7,651 nucleotides of DNA from Armatimonadota bacterium (lineage in GTDB: Bacteria; Cloacimonadota; Cloacimonadia; Cloacimonadales; TCS61), in the NCBI GenBank assembly GCA_030612605.1, contig JAUWNO010000098.1:1-7651 (forward strand), read 5' to 3'. Shown one piece after another: positions 1-6,414 of the stretch. Both the position numbers and the translations under genes were made by a program. Position 1 is the first letter of the stretch. Every line of letters begins with the position of its first letter. The notes under the pieces are model-generated. The model saw nothing but the letters and a program-made list of their open reading frames with translations, searched no databases and had not been told where the DNA came from.

Positions 1-2
1 TA

Positions 3-254
3 GGAGATTTCAATGCCGGAGAAGACACTTCAAATCCTGTTAGTTTCCGGAGCAGAACAGTCTGTGTGAAAACAGATGAAAAGCACGATTTATTTTTAAC
101 CCCCTCTAACTCCCCCTATTTAGGGGGAGAACCTATCTCCTATTGCCGCAGGGATTTCCCTTCCGATTCGATAGGGGAAAGGGTTAGGGATGGGGGTCGT
201 TATAACATAAAGAAATCCGTTTTCACACAGGCTGAGAAGCTTCGGAAAGAGTGA
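3..254 (+). CDS. 3' end of an upstream reading frame, mostly made of a palindromic repeat (doubtful gene)
   Basis: This frame has no stop from the left edge to the TGA at 252-254, just before aroB. The first 18 residues read GDFNAGEDTSNPVSFRSR and precede the 177-bp palindromic element. The element then supplies about 59 residues, and the frame ends AEKLRKE. GDFNA is a hallmark of endonuclease/exonuclease/phosphatase (EEP) proteins, but the SDH motif expected further on is absent, so an EEP gene would have to be truncated here. I do not recognise the family with confidence. The element is 59 x 3 bases long, so it fits without changing frame. The piece could be the C-terminus of a real gene carrying an in-frame insertion, a disrupted gene, or chance open sequence. 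A GTG at 66 lies inside the element's terminal repeat and is not a credible start. Confidence 0.35.
   Translation, partial: GDFNAGEDTSNPVSFRSRTVCVKTDEKHDLFLTPSNSPYLGGEPISYCRRDFPSDSIGERVRDGGRYNIKKSVFTQAEKLRKE
58..234. repeat. MITE-like palindromic element, copy 1 (18/20 terminal inverted repeats)
   Basis: The left end (58-77, CAGTCTGTGTGAAAACAGAT) and the reverse complement of the right end (215-234) agree at 18 of 20 bases. The core at 99-197 is C-rich on the left and G-rich on the right. It forms an imperfect long hairpin with a nested CCCCCTA-TT-TAGGGGG stem around 112-127. The core recurs at 2821-2919 with 89 of 99 bases identical. No transposase is encoded, so this is a non-autonomous dispersed element. 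Its length is a multiple of three and its + strand frame is open. A target-site duplication is not evident. Confidence 0.75.
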
Positions 255-263
255 GTGGTGCTG

Positions 264-1286
264 ATGGAATATTTATTAAACGAAAAGAAAACAGAAATTG
301 TTTTTCAAAATGATTTCAGAATAGCCTTTCAAAAAGAAACAAAGAAAGTCTTTCTCATAGATAAAAAAGTCTATCAATTATTTGAGAATGAGCTTGGTAA
401 GATTATTGATGGTGCGAGCTTTCTAATATATGCGTCAGAAGAAAAAAAAAGCTTAAAAACAATCGAGCAGATCTATCGATTTTTAGGGGAAAATAATGTA
501 AATCGTTCCAGTATCATCATTGGAATCGGTGGGGGGATTACAACTGACATCACTGCTTTTGCTGCTTCCACTTATAAGCGTGGATGCAGATTAATCCTTA
601 TTCCCACCACTTTTTTAGGAATGATCGATGCTGCAATTGGAGGAAAGACTGCTGTTAATTTTGAAGGAATAAAAAATAGTATCGGCACATTTTATCCGGC
701 AGAAAAGGTTTTTATTATACCAAAATATTTAACCAAACTTCCTGAAAAAGAAATTAAGAACGGATTAATTGAGTGTATCAAAATTGCCTTAATCAAACCA
801 TCAAAATTATATGATATTTTGATTTCAAATAAAGGGAAAATCACATCTGAGATTCTAAAATTGGCAATTGATCTTAAACTCGATATTTGTGAAAAAGACC
901 TTGAAGATAAAAATGAAAGGAAACATCTTAATCTGGGTCATACTTTTGCACATATTTTAGAATCGATTTCAAATTATAAAATTTCGCACGGAACCGCTGT
1001 TTCGCTCGGGCTGAGAGCTGCTGCGAAAATGAGTCTGCAATCCGGATATATCGACGATGCAAATTATAAGAAGATTATTTATGTTTTAGATTATTTTAAA
1101 CTTCCGGATAAAATTCCTGAAAAATATAAAAAACGGATTAGAGAAAACGGACTTGAAATTCTCCTTCAGGATAAGAAAGCAACCTCAAGAATTAATGTTG
1201 TTTTTTTCAATGGATTTCAGAGTGTGTTCATTAAAGAGATTATCGAACCAAATATTATTTTGGAAGCATTGGATAACTTTATATAA
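264..1286 (+). CDS. aroB: 3-dehydroquinate synthase
   Basis: This cytoplasmic enzyme makes the second step of the shikimate pathway: it converts DAHP to 3-dehydroquinate using NAD and a divalent metal. Numbering is from the ATG at 264 (340 residues, slightly short for the family). The NAD-binding glycine motif GIGGG is at 87-91, followed by the PTT and GGKT (126-129) motifs of the nucleotide-binding half. The probable metal ligands are E170 in GLIECIK, H226 in NLGHTF and H242 in SHG. H230 matches the family's catalytic histidine, and a conserved DKK is at 303-305. The first helix after GGG reads TTDITAF where GDLAGF is usual, so it is a somewhat divergent AroB. GTG at 255 and 258 are in frame, but ATG 264 lies better behind GGAAAGAG at 244-251. 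The gene begins 9 bases after the preceding frame's TGA. No other shikimate gene is visible. Confidence 0.93.
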   Translation: MEYLLNEKKTEIVFQNDFRIAFQKETKKVFLIDKKVYQLFENELGKIIDGASFLIYASEEKKSLKTIEQIYRFLGENNVNRSSIIIGIGGGITTDITAFAASTYKRGCRLILIPTTFLGMIDAAIGGKTAVNFEGIKNSIGTFYPAEKVFIIPKYLTKLPEKEIKNGLIECIKIALIKPSKLYDILISNKGKITSEILKLAIDLKLDICEKDLEDKNERKHLNLGHTFAHILESISNYKISHGTAVSLGLRAAAKMSLQSGYIDDANYKKIIYVLDYFKLPDKIPEKYKKRIRENGLEILLQDKKATSRINVVFFNGFQSVFIKEIIEPNIILEALDNFI

Positions 1287-1287
1287 T

Positions 1288-1344
1288 AAATTACAAATAA
1301 CAAATAACAAATAACAAATAAATTCCAAATTTCAAATATCAAAC
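1288..1344. repeat. AT-rich CAAATAA repeat, copy A
   Basis: Four exact tandem copies of the 7-mer CAAATAA (1294-1321) are followed by ATTCCAAAT and a CAAAT-rich tail. A closely related stretch is at 7490-7555, sharing the run AAATAACAAATAAATTCCAA. Such low-complexity dispersed sequence is intergenic and has no coding potential. It lies right after the aroB stop. Confidence 0.7.
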
Positions 1345-1383
1345 AAACATTTGTCAGGAATCAGAAAATCGATTAATTTTACT

Positions 1384-1424
1384 CATTCCCATCCGGCAGC
1401 TGCCGGATGGGAATGCAATTTTTT
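1384..1424 (+). terminator. Perfect 32-bp palindrome with a T-run; probable aroB terminator
   Basis: The arms 1384-1399 and 1400-1415 are exact reverse complements (CATTCCCATCCGGCAG and its complement). The stem is much richer in GC than the surroundings, and CAATTTTTTG follows on the + strand. It lies about 100 bases after the aroB stop and could end that transcript. Because the palindrome is perfect and has no spacer, it may also be a dispersed repeat that happens to act as a terminator. Confidence 0.6.
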
Positions 1425-1498
1425 GAAAAGTTTTACTTTGATTTCATTTGGGGAGATAAGATAAAATTAATTTGAAATACAATTTCTTTAACAATTGT

Positions 1499-1521
1499 GT
1501 TCCCAAATGCAATTTGGGAAC
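1499..1521. repeat. Short palindrome (10-bp arms)
   Basis: GTTCCCAAAT (1499-1508) pairs exactly with ATTTGGGAAC (1512-1521) around the trinucleotide GCA. It sits between the two probable terminators of aroB and asnA. No T-run follows closely on the + strand, so it is listed only as a hairpin-forming repeat. Confidence 0.55.
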
Positions 1522-1527
1522 AAGAAG

Positions 1528-1568
1528 GAAAAAAAAACGACCGCAAGCTGATTTTCTCACGGTCGTTT
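1528..1568 (-). terminator. Rho-independent terminator of asnA
   Basis: Read on the minus strand, AAACGACCG (1568-1560) pairs with CGGTCGTTT (1543-1535) across a 16-base loop. The second arm runs directly into more T's (1534-1531). It starts 22 bases past the asnA stop. This is the classical stem plus U-tract layout and fits the end of asnA well. Confidence 0.8.
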
Positions 1569-1590
1569 CAATTTGATAATAATAATACTT

Positions 1591-2718
1591 CTATTCTAAA
1601 ACAAAGATATTCTTTTTCGCACAAATATCTTTAAGTTGTTGCGGCCAGATTGTTACGCTTACTTCACCGATGTGAGCTTTCCTGAGAAAGTACATATAAG
1701 TTCTGGATTGACCGATGCCGCCGCCAATGCTGAGAGGAATTTCATCATTGAGAATTGCCTGGTGATATGGAAGTTTCAGGAAATCCATTTGACCTGTGAT
1801 CTCAAGCTGTTGTTTAAGAGTGTCTTTGGTCACGCGAATACCCATTGAAGTCAGTTCATGACGACGCTTGGTTACAGGATTCCAAACCAGGATATCACCA
1901 TTAAGTCCGTGAGTTGGTTTTCCAGCTTCAGAGGTTGTTTCAGTTACCCAGTCATCATAATCTGCAGCTCTCATTTCGTGTGGATAACCATCTTTGAGTA
2001 CCCAGCCAATTCCAATAATGAAAACAGCATTATATTTTTTTACAATCTCAGTTTCACGTAATTTTCGCGGAAGGTCAGGATACATTTCCAGGATTTCTTC
2101 TGCATGAATGAATTTAAGTTCTTCCGGGAAATCCGGGTATCTACTATCTTTTAATTGAGGGAAAAGTTCTTGAGCATGTTTACCAGCTCCGTATAAAACT
2201 TTCCAGATTTTCTTAACAATAGCTTTAAGGAAGTCCAGGTTTCTATCATCAGCAGTCATAACTCTTTCCCAATCCCACTGATCCACATAAGATGAATGAT
2301 CATGATCGAGAAAATAATCTTTCCTGACAGCCTTCATATCAGTGTTTACGCCTTCTCCCTTTTTACAACCAAATTGTTTGAGAGCAGCACGTTTCCATTT
2401 TGTGGCTGCTTGTACAACCTGAGCCTGAATAGGTTCGTCAAGTCCAAGTCCGGCTGGAAATCCTACGGGCGATCTGGAACCATCCCTGTCAAGATAGTCA
2501 TTTACTCCACTTTTGATATCAACAATAAGTGGAACCTGAACCATTATCAGGTTAAGTTCTTTACACAGATTTTCTTCGATATACTTCTTCATTTCGAATA
2601 AAGCAATCATTGTTTCTCTTGGGGTTAACAAAGATTTGTAATCAGAGGGAAGTATCTTTTCCACTTCTTCGTAAGTACTGATTCCCGGTCCTGCCAAGTC
2701 TGCTGTTTTGTCTAACAT
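1591..2718 (-). CDS. asnA: Aspartate--ammonia ligase (asparagine synthetase A)
   Basis: This cytoplasmic enzyme forms asparagine from aspartate, ammonia and ATP (giving AMP and pyrophosphate). It has a class II aminoacyl-tRNA synthetase-like fold. The 375-residue product matches E. coli AsnA along its length. Conserved blocks include KWKR (107-110), YVDQWDWE (144-151), the YPDL block (213-216), YDDW (254-257), GLNGDILVWNP (271-281), SMGIRV (291-296) and the ATP-site motif SIGGGIGQSR (330-339). It is about 45 residues longer than E. coli AsnA (330). Much of the excess is a roughly 30-residue N-terminal leader before the shared TPRETMIAL helix. The start is firm: AGGAGGAG lies just upstream of the ATG on the minus strand. 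The gene has its own terminator and no neighbour close enough for an operon, so it is probably monocistronic. It converges with aroB. Confidence 0.97.
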   Translation of the reverse strand: MLDKTADLAGPGISTYEEVEKILPSDYKSLLTPRETMIALFEMKKYIEENLCKELNLIMVQVPLIVDIKSGVNDYLDRDGSRSPVGFPAGLGLDEPIQAQVVQAATKWKRAALKQFGCKKGEGVNTDMKAVRKDYFLDHDHSSYVDQWDWERVMTADDRNLDFLKAIVKKIWKVLYGAGKHAQELFPQLKDSRYPDFPEELKFIHAEEILEMYPDLPRKLRETEIVKKYNAVFIIGIGWVLKDGYPHEMRAADYDDWVTETTSEAGKPTHGLNGDILVWNPVTKRRHELTSMGIRVTKDTLKQQLEITGQMDFLKLPYHQAILNDEIPLSIGGGIGQSRTYMYFLRKAHIGEVSVTIWPQQLKDICAKKNIFVLE

Positions 2719-2720
2719 TT

Positions 2721-2730
2721 CTCCTCCTTT
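2721..2730 (-). promoter_or_regulatory. Strong Shine-Dalgarno of asnA
   Basis: The minus strand reads AAAAGGAGGAGAAATG. The AGGAGG core sits a few bases from the start codon and fixes ATG 2718 as the start. It is the strongest ribosome binding site in the window. Confidence 0.8.
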
Positions 2731-2747
2731 TTTTTGAAAAATTTGGA

Positions 2748-2778
2748 ACTATGGAAAAATATTTCTTTTTCCTGTCAA
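2748..2778 (-). promoter_or_regulatory. Candidate sigma-70-type promoter of asnA
   Basis: On the minus strand a perfect TTGACA lies at 2778-2773. The best -10 is CATAGT at 2753-2748 (four of six consensus bases), with a long spacer of 19 bases. It would give a short leader of roughly 20-25 bases before the asnA ATG. The -35 is good, while the -10 and spacing are weak. No attenuator or riboswitch fold is apparent in such a short leader. Confidence 0.35.
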
Positions 2779-2802
2779 TAGAAAGAAATTGCAAATTTGG
2801 AT

Positions 2803-2956
2803 GCTTGAAAAGACTGCTCAACCCCCTCTAACTCCCCCTATTCAGGGGGAGAATCTATCTCCTTTTGCCGCAGGCAATTCCCTTCCCCTTCGGTAGGGGG
2901 AAGGGTTAGGGTTGGGGGTTGTGGTGAATTAAGAAAAATCATTTTCACACAGCCTG
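2803..2956. repeat. MITE-like palindromic element, copy 2 (decayed left end)
   Basis: The core 2821-2919 matches copy 1 (99-197) at 89 of 99 bases with no gaps. The right end at 2937-2956 retains TTTTCACACAGCCTG, matching the copy 1 terminus. The left end is decayed: only TTGAAAAGAC resembles the expected TGTGTGAAAAC. It lies about 85 bases upstream of the asnA start, in the same orientation as copy 1. The same + strand frame is open here too, although the substitutions change amino acids. Confidence 0.7.
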
Positions 2957-3100
2957 TTTACGCATTAGGTTGGGATGAACATAAATCATTTTTTTAGGAC
3001 GTTTACGTCCTTCAAATAATATTTCACCTAACCTGTTATTTAAATGTAAGACCGTAAACGGGTAGGTTACTTATAATCAAAAAAGGTTCCTTTTAGTTTT
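2957..3100. repeat. Palindromic intergenic sequence around AGGACGT-TT-ACGTCCT
   Basis: An exact 7-bp-arm palindrome lies at 2996-3011. It is flanked by related but inverted pieces: ATTAGGTTGG (2965-2974) against CACCTAACCTG near 3025-3035, and a second GTAAACG motif near 3053-3059. The stretch directly abuts the right end of MITE-like copy 2, so it may be part of a larger composite element. No gene fits it. Its family is not recognised. Confidence 0.4.
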
Positions 3101-3133
3101 AAGTGGGTAGATATATTTGGAGGTCAAAAACTG

Positions 3134-3453
3134 AATTTCCAATATCGAATAAGGAATATCCAATATCCATTTATCACGGCGTAGCGCAGCGAAGACGGAA
3201 GTATTTTTTCGCCATAGCTCATTTTCCTACCAGTATTATCAATGCTCTCGAAAATATTGAGATCAAGCTTAAATTCTACGATTTGAAATCTTCATAATTT
3301 GATGTTGATTATATGCATCTTTTCTTTGAATTTGAGTTAAACACATTTTCTGGTGTTTGTTTACGGAAGTTGTCATAAGAATCATACTTCTTTTCTTTTT
3401 CACTTTTTTTTTTACTTCATCAGTTGGATATTCCTTGTTCGATATTGGAAATT
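3134..3453. repeat. 320-bp unit bounded by 30-bp inverted repeats (29/30)
   Basis: The left arm 3134-3163 (beginning AATTTCCAATATCGAATAAG) matches the reverse complement of 3424-3453 at 29 of 30 bases; only one T/C differs. The interior contains no convincing gene on either strand. A + strand frame at 3103-3297 crosses the left arm, and its translation there (FPISNKEYPIS) is repeat-derived, so I reject it as a gene. The unit may be a non-autonomous mobile element or the remnant of one whose internal gene has decayed. Confidence 0.6.
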
Positions 3454-3455
3454 AT

Positions 3456-3632
3456 TCTTACTATTATCGGTATGTGCATAAATGTTACCCATTCATTTCT
3501 TCAAAGAGCCTTAAAAAAAGATGTGTGTAATGAATAGCCACTTAATGGGAGTAGAACACCTCGGCTCGTCGTAATGCTTACGAGTCGAAATAGAAAAATG
3601 TGATTATCCGTGAAATCCGTGAGCTAATAAAT
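3456..3632. other. Intergenic stretch with a weak hairpin, no gene
   Basis: This stretch lies between the 320-bp repeat unit and the end of the PAP2-like gene. Around 3562-3586 the sequence CTCGT-(10 bases)-ACGAG can form a short hairpin, but no T-run follows on the minus strand, so I do not call a terminator. At 3607-3622 CCGTGAAATCCGTGAG resembles the 16-bp tandem unit at the right end of the window. Nothing else is evident. Confidence 0.4.
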
Positions 3633-4079
3633 TTAACTCATAATAAAAGCAACTGCTACGCCGAGAGCAGCACCTGCAATAACTTCCAAAGGTGTGTGAC
3701 CAAGAAGTTCCTTCAGGTTTTCTTCCAGAATTGTATGACCTTCTTTCTTGCGGATATTTTCTACGATCTTATTCAGAACAGTGGCTTGTTTTCCGGCTGC
3801 GCGACGCACACCTGAAGCATCATACATAACTACAATAGCAAAAACCGTACTCAGAGCAAAAAGAACCGAATTTAATCCTTCAAATATTCCTATTGCTGTG
3901 GTAAGAGAAACTACAGATGCAGTATGGGAACTGGGCATACTGCCGGTATCGAGGAATTTCCTGAAATTCAATCTTTTATCTGTGAATAATGAGATGATAA
4001 CTTTTAATGTCTGGCTGATAATAAGTGCAACAACAACTATATCGAATATCTTGTTTCCCAGAATCAATCCATTTTCCAT
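3633..4079 (-). CDS. Divergent PAP2 family (DUF212, YuiD-like) membrane protein
   Basis: The 148-residue product is a small integral membrane protein of the divergent PAP2 family, distantly related to acid phosphatase/vanadium haloperoxidase enzymes. Family landmarks are in order: an N-terminal hydrophobic helix (about 12-31), GSMPSSHTA (46-54), a hydrophobic helix (about 70-86), YDASGVRRAAGKQA (86-99), and ELLGHTPLEVIAG (124-136) leading into a last helix (about 131-147). PSSH and GH...P correspond to the PSGH and histidine motifs of classical PAP2 phosphatases. A lipid-phosphate phosphatase role is therefore possible but unproven for the family. The length is typical. AGGAGA lies just before the ATG on the minus strand, supporting this start. 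It stands alone, more than 240 bases from its nearest minus-strand neighbour. Confidence 0.9.
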   Translation of the reverse strand: MENGLILGNKIFDIVVVALIISQTLKVIISLFTDKRLNFRKFLDTGSMPSSHTASVVSLTTAIGIFEGLNSVLFALSTVFAIVVMYDASGVRRAAGKQATVLNKIVENIRKKEGHTILEENLKELLGHTPLEVIAGAALGVAVAFIMS

Positions 4080-4120
4080 CTATTTCTCCTGATTATTATT
4101 TTATTAAAGGAATCTGCAAA

Positions 4121-4260
4121 ATGAAAAAAGCCTGTCTTTCTGAGGAAATCTTCAAAGTAGTTTCTAACGAAAAATCTCATTATAAACGGAGATCCTTCGA
4201 TGGAAAAGCAAGAAGAATATCTCAGGATGACAAAAACACTCTATTTTGCAGAACTCATTA
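4121..4260. repeat. Probable degenerate dispersed repeat
   Basis: This lies between the lipoprotein gene and the PAP2-like gene. TGTCTTTCTGAGGA (near 4133-4146) and TCTCAGGATGACA (near 4219-4231) are imperfect inverted ends, and GATCCTTCGATGG lies between them. Such CTGAGG/GATCCTTCG/CTCAGGATGAC pieces are typical of non-coding interspersed repeats. An open frame starting at ATG 4121 could encode 46 residues, but it lacks any recognisable domain or good ribosome binding site and is more likely repeat-derived. The remaining 4261-4327 is AT-rich with nothing recognisable. Confidence 0.4.
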
Positions 4261-4327
4261 ATTTGATTAAAGTTTATATTTCTCTTTCCGCATTTCCATT
4301 TTCTTCTTTCTAAAAAACTTTTCTTTT

Positions 4328-6358
4328 CTAATCACCATATGGAGCTGTGTTTCCATCAGAATCGGTTTTGATTAACCATACATCATTACCGCCATTCCCA
4401 AAAGAGTTCGTATAACCTGTAATAATATATCCTTCATCTGTGGTTTGTTGAACGGAACTTCCTTTATCAGAATCAATTCCACCAAATGTCTTATTCCACT
4501 CTTCATTTCCCTGTGAATCAGTCTTGATTAACCAGACATCAGTATAACCATTCCCGAAAGATTCTGTATATCCTGTAATTATATAACCTTCATCTGTGGT
4601 TTGTTGAACGGAACTTCCTTTATCAGAATCATTTCCACCAAATGTCTTATTCCACTCTTCATTTCCCTGTGAATCAGTCTTGATTAACCAGACATCATGA
4701 TTACTATACCCAAATAACTTTTTATATCCTGTAATTATATATCCTTCATCCATGGTTTGTTGAACAGAATAACCAAATTCATAACTACTTCCACCAAAAG
4801 TTTGATTCCATTCCTCATTACCATTGGAATCGGTTTTGATTAACCAGATATCACTTTCACCATTTCCGAAAGATTCTGTATATCCTGCAATAATATATCC
4901 TTCATCTGTGGTTTGTTGAACAGAATAACCAAAATCATAACTACTTCCACCAAAAGTCTTATTCCATTCCTCGTTACCATTGGTATCTGTCTTGATTAAC
5001 CAGATATCAGTATAACCATTCCCGAAAGAATATGTCTCACCCGTAATGATATTTCCGCCATCCGTGGTCTGTTGAACGGAATAACCCCTATCACTACTAC
5101 TTCCACCAAAGGTCTTATTCCATTCCTCATTTCCGTTATAATCAGTTTTTATTAACCAGACATCAGAACTACCAGCACCGAAGGAATATGTATAACCTGT
5201 AATTACAAACCCTCCATCATCAGTTTGTTGAACAGAATAACCAAAATCCCATTCACTTCCTCCAAAGGTCTGATTCCATTCCTCGTTACCATTTGAATCG
5301 ATCTTTATTAAACAGATATCAGAATCAACACTCGGATCAGAATCTATACGCCCAGTAATGATATATCCTTCATCTGTGGTTTGTTGAACGGATTCGCCAA
5401 AATCACCATAACCCCCACCAAATGTTTTTACAAATATGATAAATGAACTACCATATTGAATATTACTTACAGATTGTAATCCCCAAACATCTTCAACAAG
5501 CACTTGGTAATATCTTATTTCATTCTCCCCAATTACAGTCACAACACTTGTGTCCGTTATTACTTCTGTCTCATAAATCACGATTTCATCACTCATATCT
5601 TCTGAAATTGATTCATATAATTTGTATGATGAAAAATCATCATCATTATTCTGTGACCAAGTTATATAGAAAGAACCTTCTTGAAAAGTAATATTATATA
5701 GTTCAACCTGTGTCGGATTATCATCCAAAACATGATAACTATTCCCCGTAGTAGTTAAACCTGCTGAATCTGTAACAGTTACCCAATACCATCTTGATTG
5801 TAAAGGGTCAAATTCAGTAAGAACATAGGTGGTATCGTTAATTTCAGTTACATCATCGATTAAAGTTTTATCTCCATATAAACTATTAGATACCAGTAAC
5901 TCGTAATGGTCAAAATCACTGTCACTTGATTTACTCCAAATTATTGTCATTTCAGTTAGAGTATATGTAATTGATATTATGCTAACTGATTGGGGATATG
6001 AACCTGAATTATCCACGAGCAATATAATTGGTTGGGATTCAGTATAATTATTTGATGTATCATAAGAAATAACCTTAATAATATGTTCTCCATCTTCATA
6101 TGTTGTAGTATTCCAATCGTACTTATATGGAATTTCTGTATCTGTAGAATGCAGTGAATCATCAACGAAGAACTCAACTTTACTGATTTCCTCATTATCC
6201 TGGGTTGTTACTTCAATCGTGATAATTTCATTAACTGTTTGTCCTGAAACGGGAGATGAAATAAAAACTGTAGGTGGTGTTGTGTCCGGGTTTGTTTGTT
6301 TTTCACAACCCACTATTAGAAACAAAATTGCAACTATAACTAATAATGATTTTTTCAT
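4328..6358 (-). CDS. Surface lipoprotein: Ig-like, two Fn3-like domains and seven 52-residue repeats
   Basis: I choose the ATG at 6358 (676 residues) because GGAGGA lies 5-6 bases before it. The start is a lipoprotein signal: MKKSLL, a hydrophobic stretch, then lipobox IVGC with Cys18. The +2 residue is Glu, not Asp, consistent with outer-membrane sorting. Residues 28-118 form a bacterial Ig-like domain (TPPTVFISSP, VEFFVDD, YDWNTTTYEDGEHIIKV). Two Fn3-like modules follow at about 121-212 and 214-300, each with an I(I/T)WS strand and a (Y/W)-x-V-x-V-x-D pattern. From 310 to the end are seven repeats, six of exactly 52 residues, with the signature TFGG, SVQQTxDxGYIITGYT, SFGxG, D(V/I)WLIKTDSxGNEEW. 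Four likely strands per repeat and seven copies suggest a seven-bladed beta-propeller (inference). There is no type IX sorting domain and no catalytic motif. A binding or adhesive role at the cell surface is likely, but the ligand is unknown. Confidence 0.85.
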   Translation of the reverse strand: MKKSLLVIVAILFLIVGCEKQTNPDTTPPTVFISSPVSGQTVNEIITIEVTTQDNEEISKVEFFVDDSLHSTDTEIPYKYDWNTTTYEDGEHIIKVISYDTSNNYTESQPIILLVDNSGSYPQSVSIISITYTLTEMTIIWSKSSDSDFDHYELLVSNSLYGDKTLIDDVTEINDTTYVLTEFDPLQSRWYWVTVTDSAGLTTTGNSYHVLDDNPTQVELYNITFQEGSFYITWSQNNDDDFSSYKLYESISEDMSDEIVIYETEVITDTSVVTVIGENEIRYYQVLVEDVWGLQSVSNIQYGSSFIIFVKTFGGGYGDFGESVQQTTDEGYIITGRIDSDPSVDSDICLIKIDSNGNEEWNQTFGGSEWDFGYSVQQTDDGGFVITGYTYSFGAGSSDVWLIKTDYNGNEEWNKTFGGSSSDRGYSVQQTTDGGNIITGETYSFGNGYTDIWLIKTDTNGNEEWNKTFGGSSYDFGYSVQQTTDEGYIIAGYTESFGNGESDIWLIKTDSNGNEEWNQTFGGSSYEFGYSVQQTMDEGYIITGYKKLFGYSNHDVWLIKTDSQGNEEWNKTFGGNDSDKGSSVQQTTDEGYIITGYTESFGNGYTDVWLIKTDSQGNEEWNKTFGGIDSDKGSSVQQTTDEGYIITGYTNSFGNGGNDVWLIKTDSDGNTAPYGD
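4331..5431 (-). repeat. Seven tandem 156-bp coding repeats
   Basis: This is the DNA behind the seven 52-residue protein repeats. The period is 156 bases; for example GAACTTCCTT recurs at 4455 and 4611. The two C-terminal copies are almost the same: 4431-4541 and 4587-4697 (111 bases) differ at one base, which changes Ile to Asn. The N-terminal copies are more diverged and the first lacks several signature residues. This pattern indicates recent duplication or gene conversion at the 3' end of the gene. Confidence 0.85.
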
Positions 6359-6385
6359 GCGATCCTCCAATTCTTTTTCTCCTAA

Positions 6386-6414
6386 ATTATCTCACGCTGT
6401 GGGTTCGGAACGAA
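6386..6414 (-). promoter_or_regulatory. Weak candidate promoter of the lipoprotein gene
   Basis: On the minus strand GATAAT (6391-6386) matches the -10 consensus at five of six bases. A poor -35, TTCGTT (6414-6409), lies 17 bases upstream. Transcription would start roughly 20 bases before the ATG. The -35 overlaps the hairpin at 6399-6419. The call rests mostly on the -10. Confidence 0.22.

Noticed and set aside
66..254. A free-standing 62-residue gene starting at GTG 66
   Set aside because: The start lies inside the terminal inverted repeat of the palindromic element and has no ribosome binding site; the frame simply continues from the left edge.
2296..2601. A 101-residue + strand frame within asnA
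   Set aside because: It is antisense to highly conserved asnA coding sequence and has no domain; it is a shadow frame.
2719..2830. A riboswitch or T-box leader for asnA
   Set aside because: The leader is short and AT-rich, with no T-box motif or multi-stem fold visible.
3103..3297. A 64-residue + strand gene
   Set aside because: It runs through the left arm of the 320-bp inverted-repeat unit. Its translation is repeat-derived and no Shine-Dalgarno precedes it.
4025..4261. A 78-residue + strand gene
   Set aside because: Half of it is antisense to the PAP2-like gene and the rest is a degenerate dispersed repeat.
4328..4400. A type IX secretion C-terminal sorting domain on the lipoprotein
   Set aside because: The protein ends in the seventh repeat plus a short DGNTAPYGD tail, with no sorting-domain pattern.
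4331..5431. A CRISPR-like array
   Set aside because: The 156-bp periodicity is coding, with a continuous frame and conserved protein residues; there are no spacers.
6359..6370. An earlier start (TTG at 6370) for the lipoprotein
   Set aside because: That codon overlaps the GGAGGA ribosome binding site. The ATG at 6358 gives a clean lipoprotein signal.
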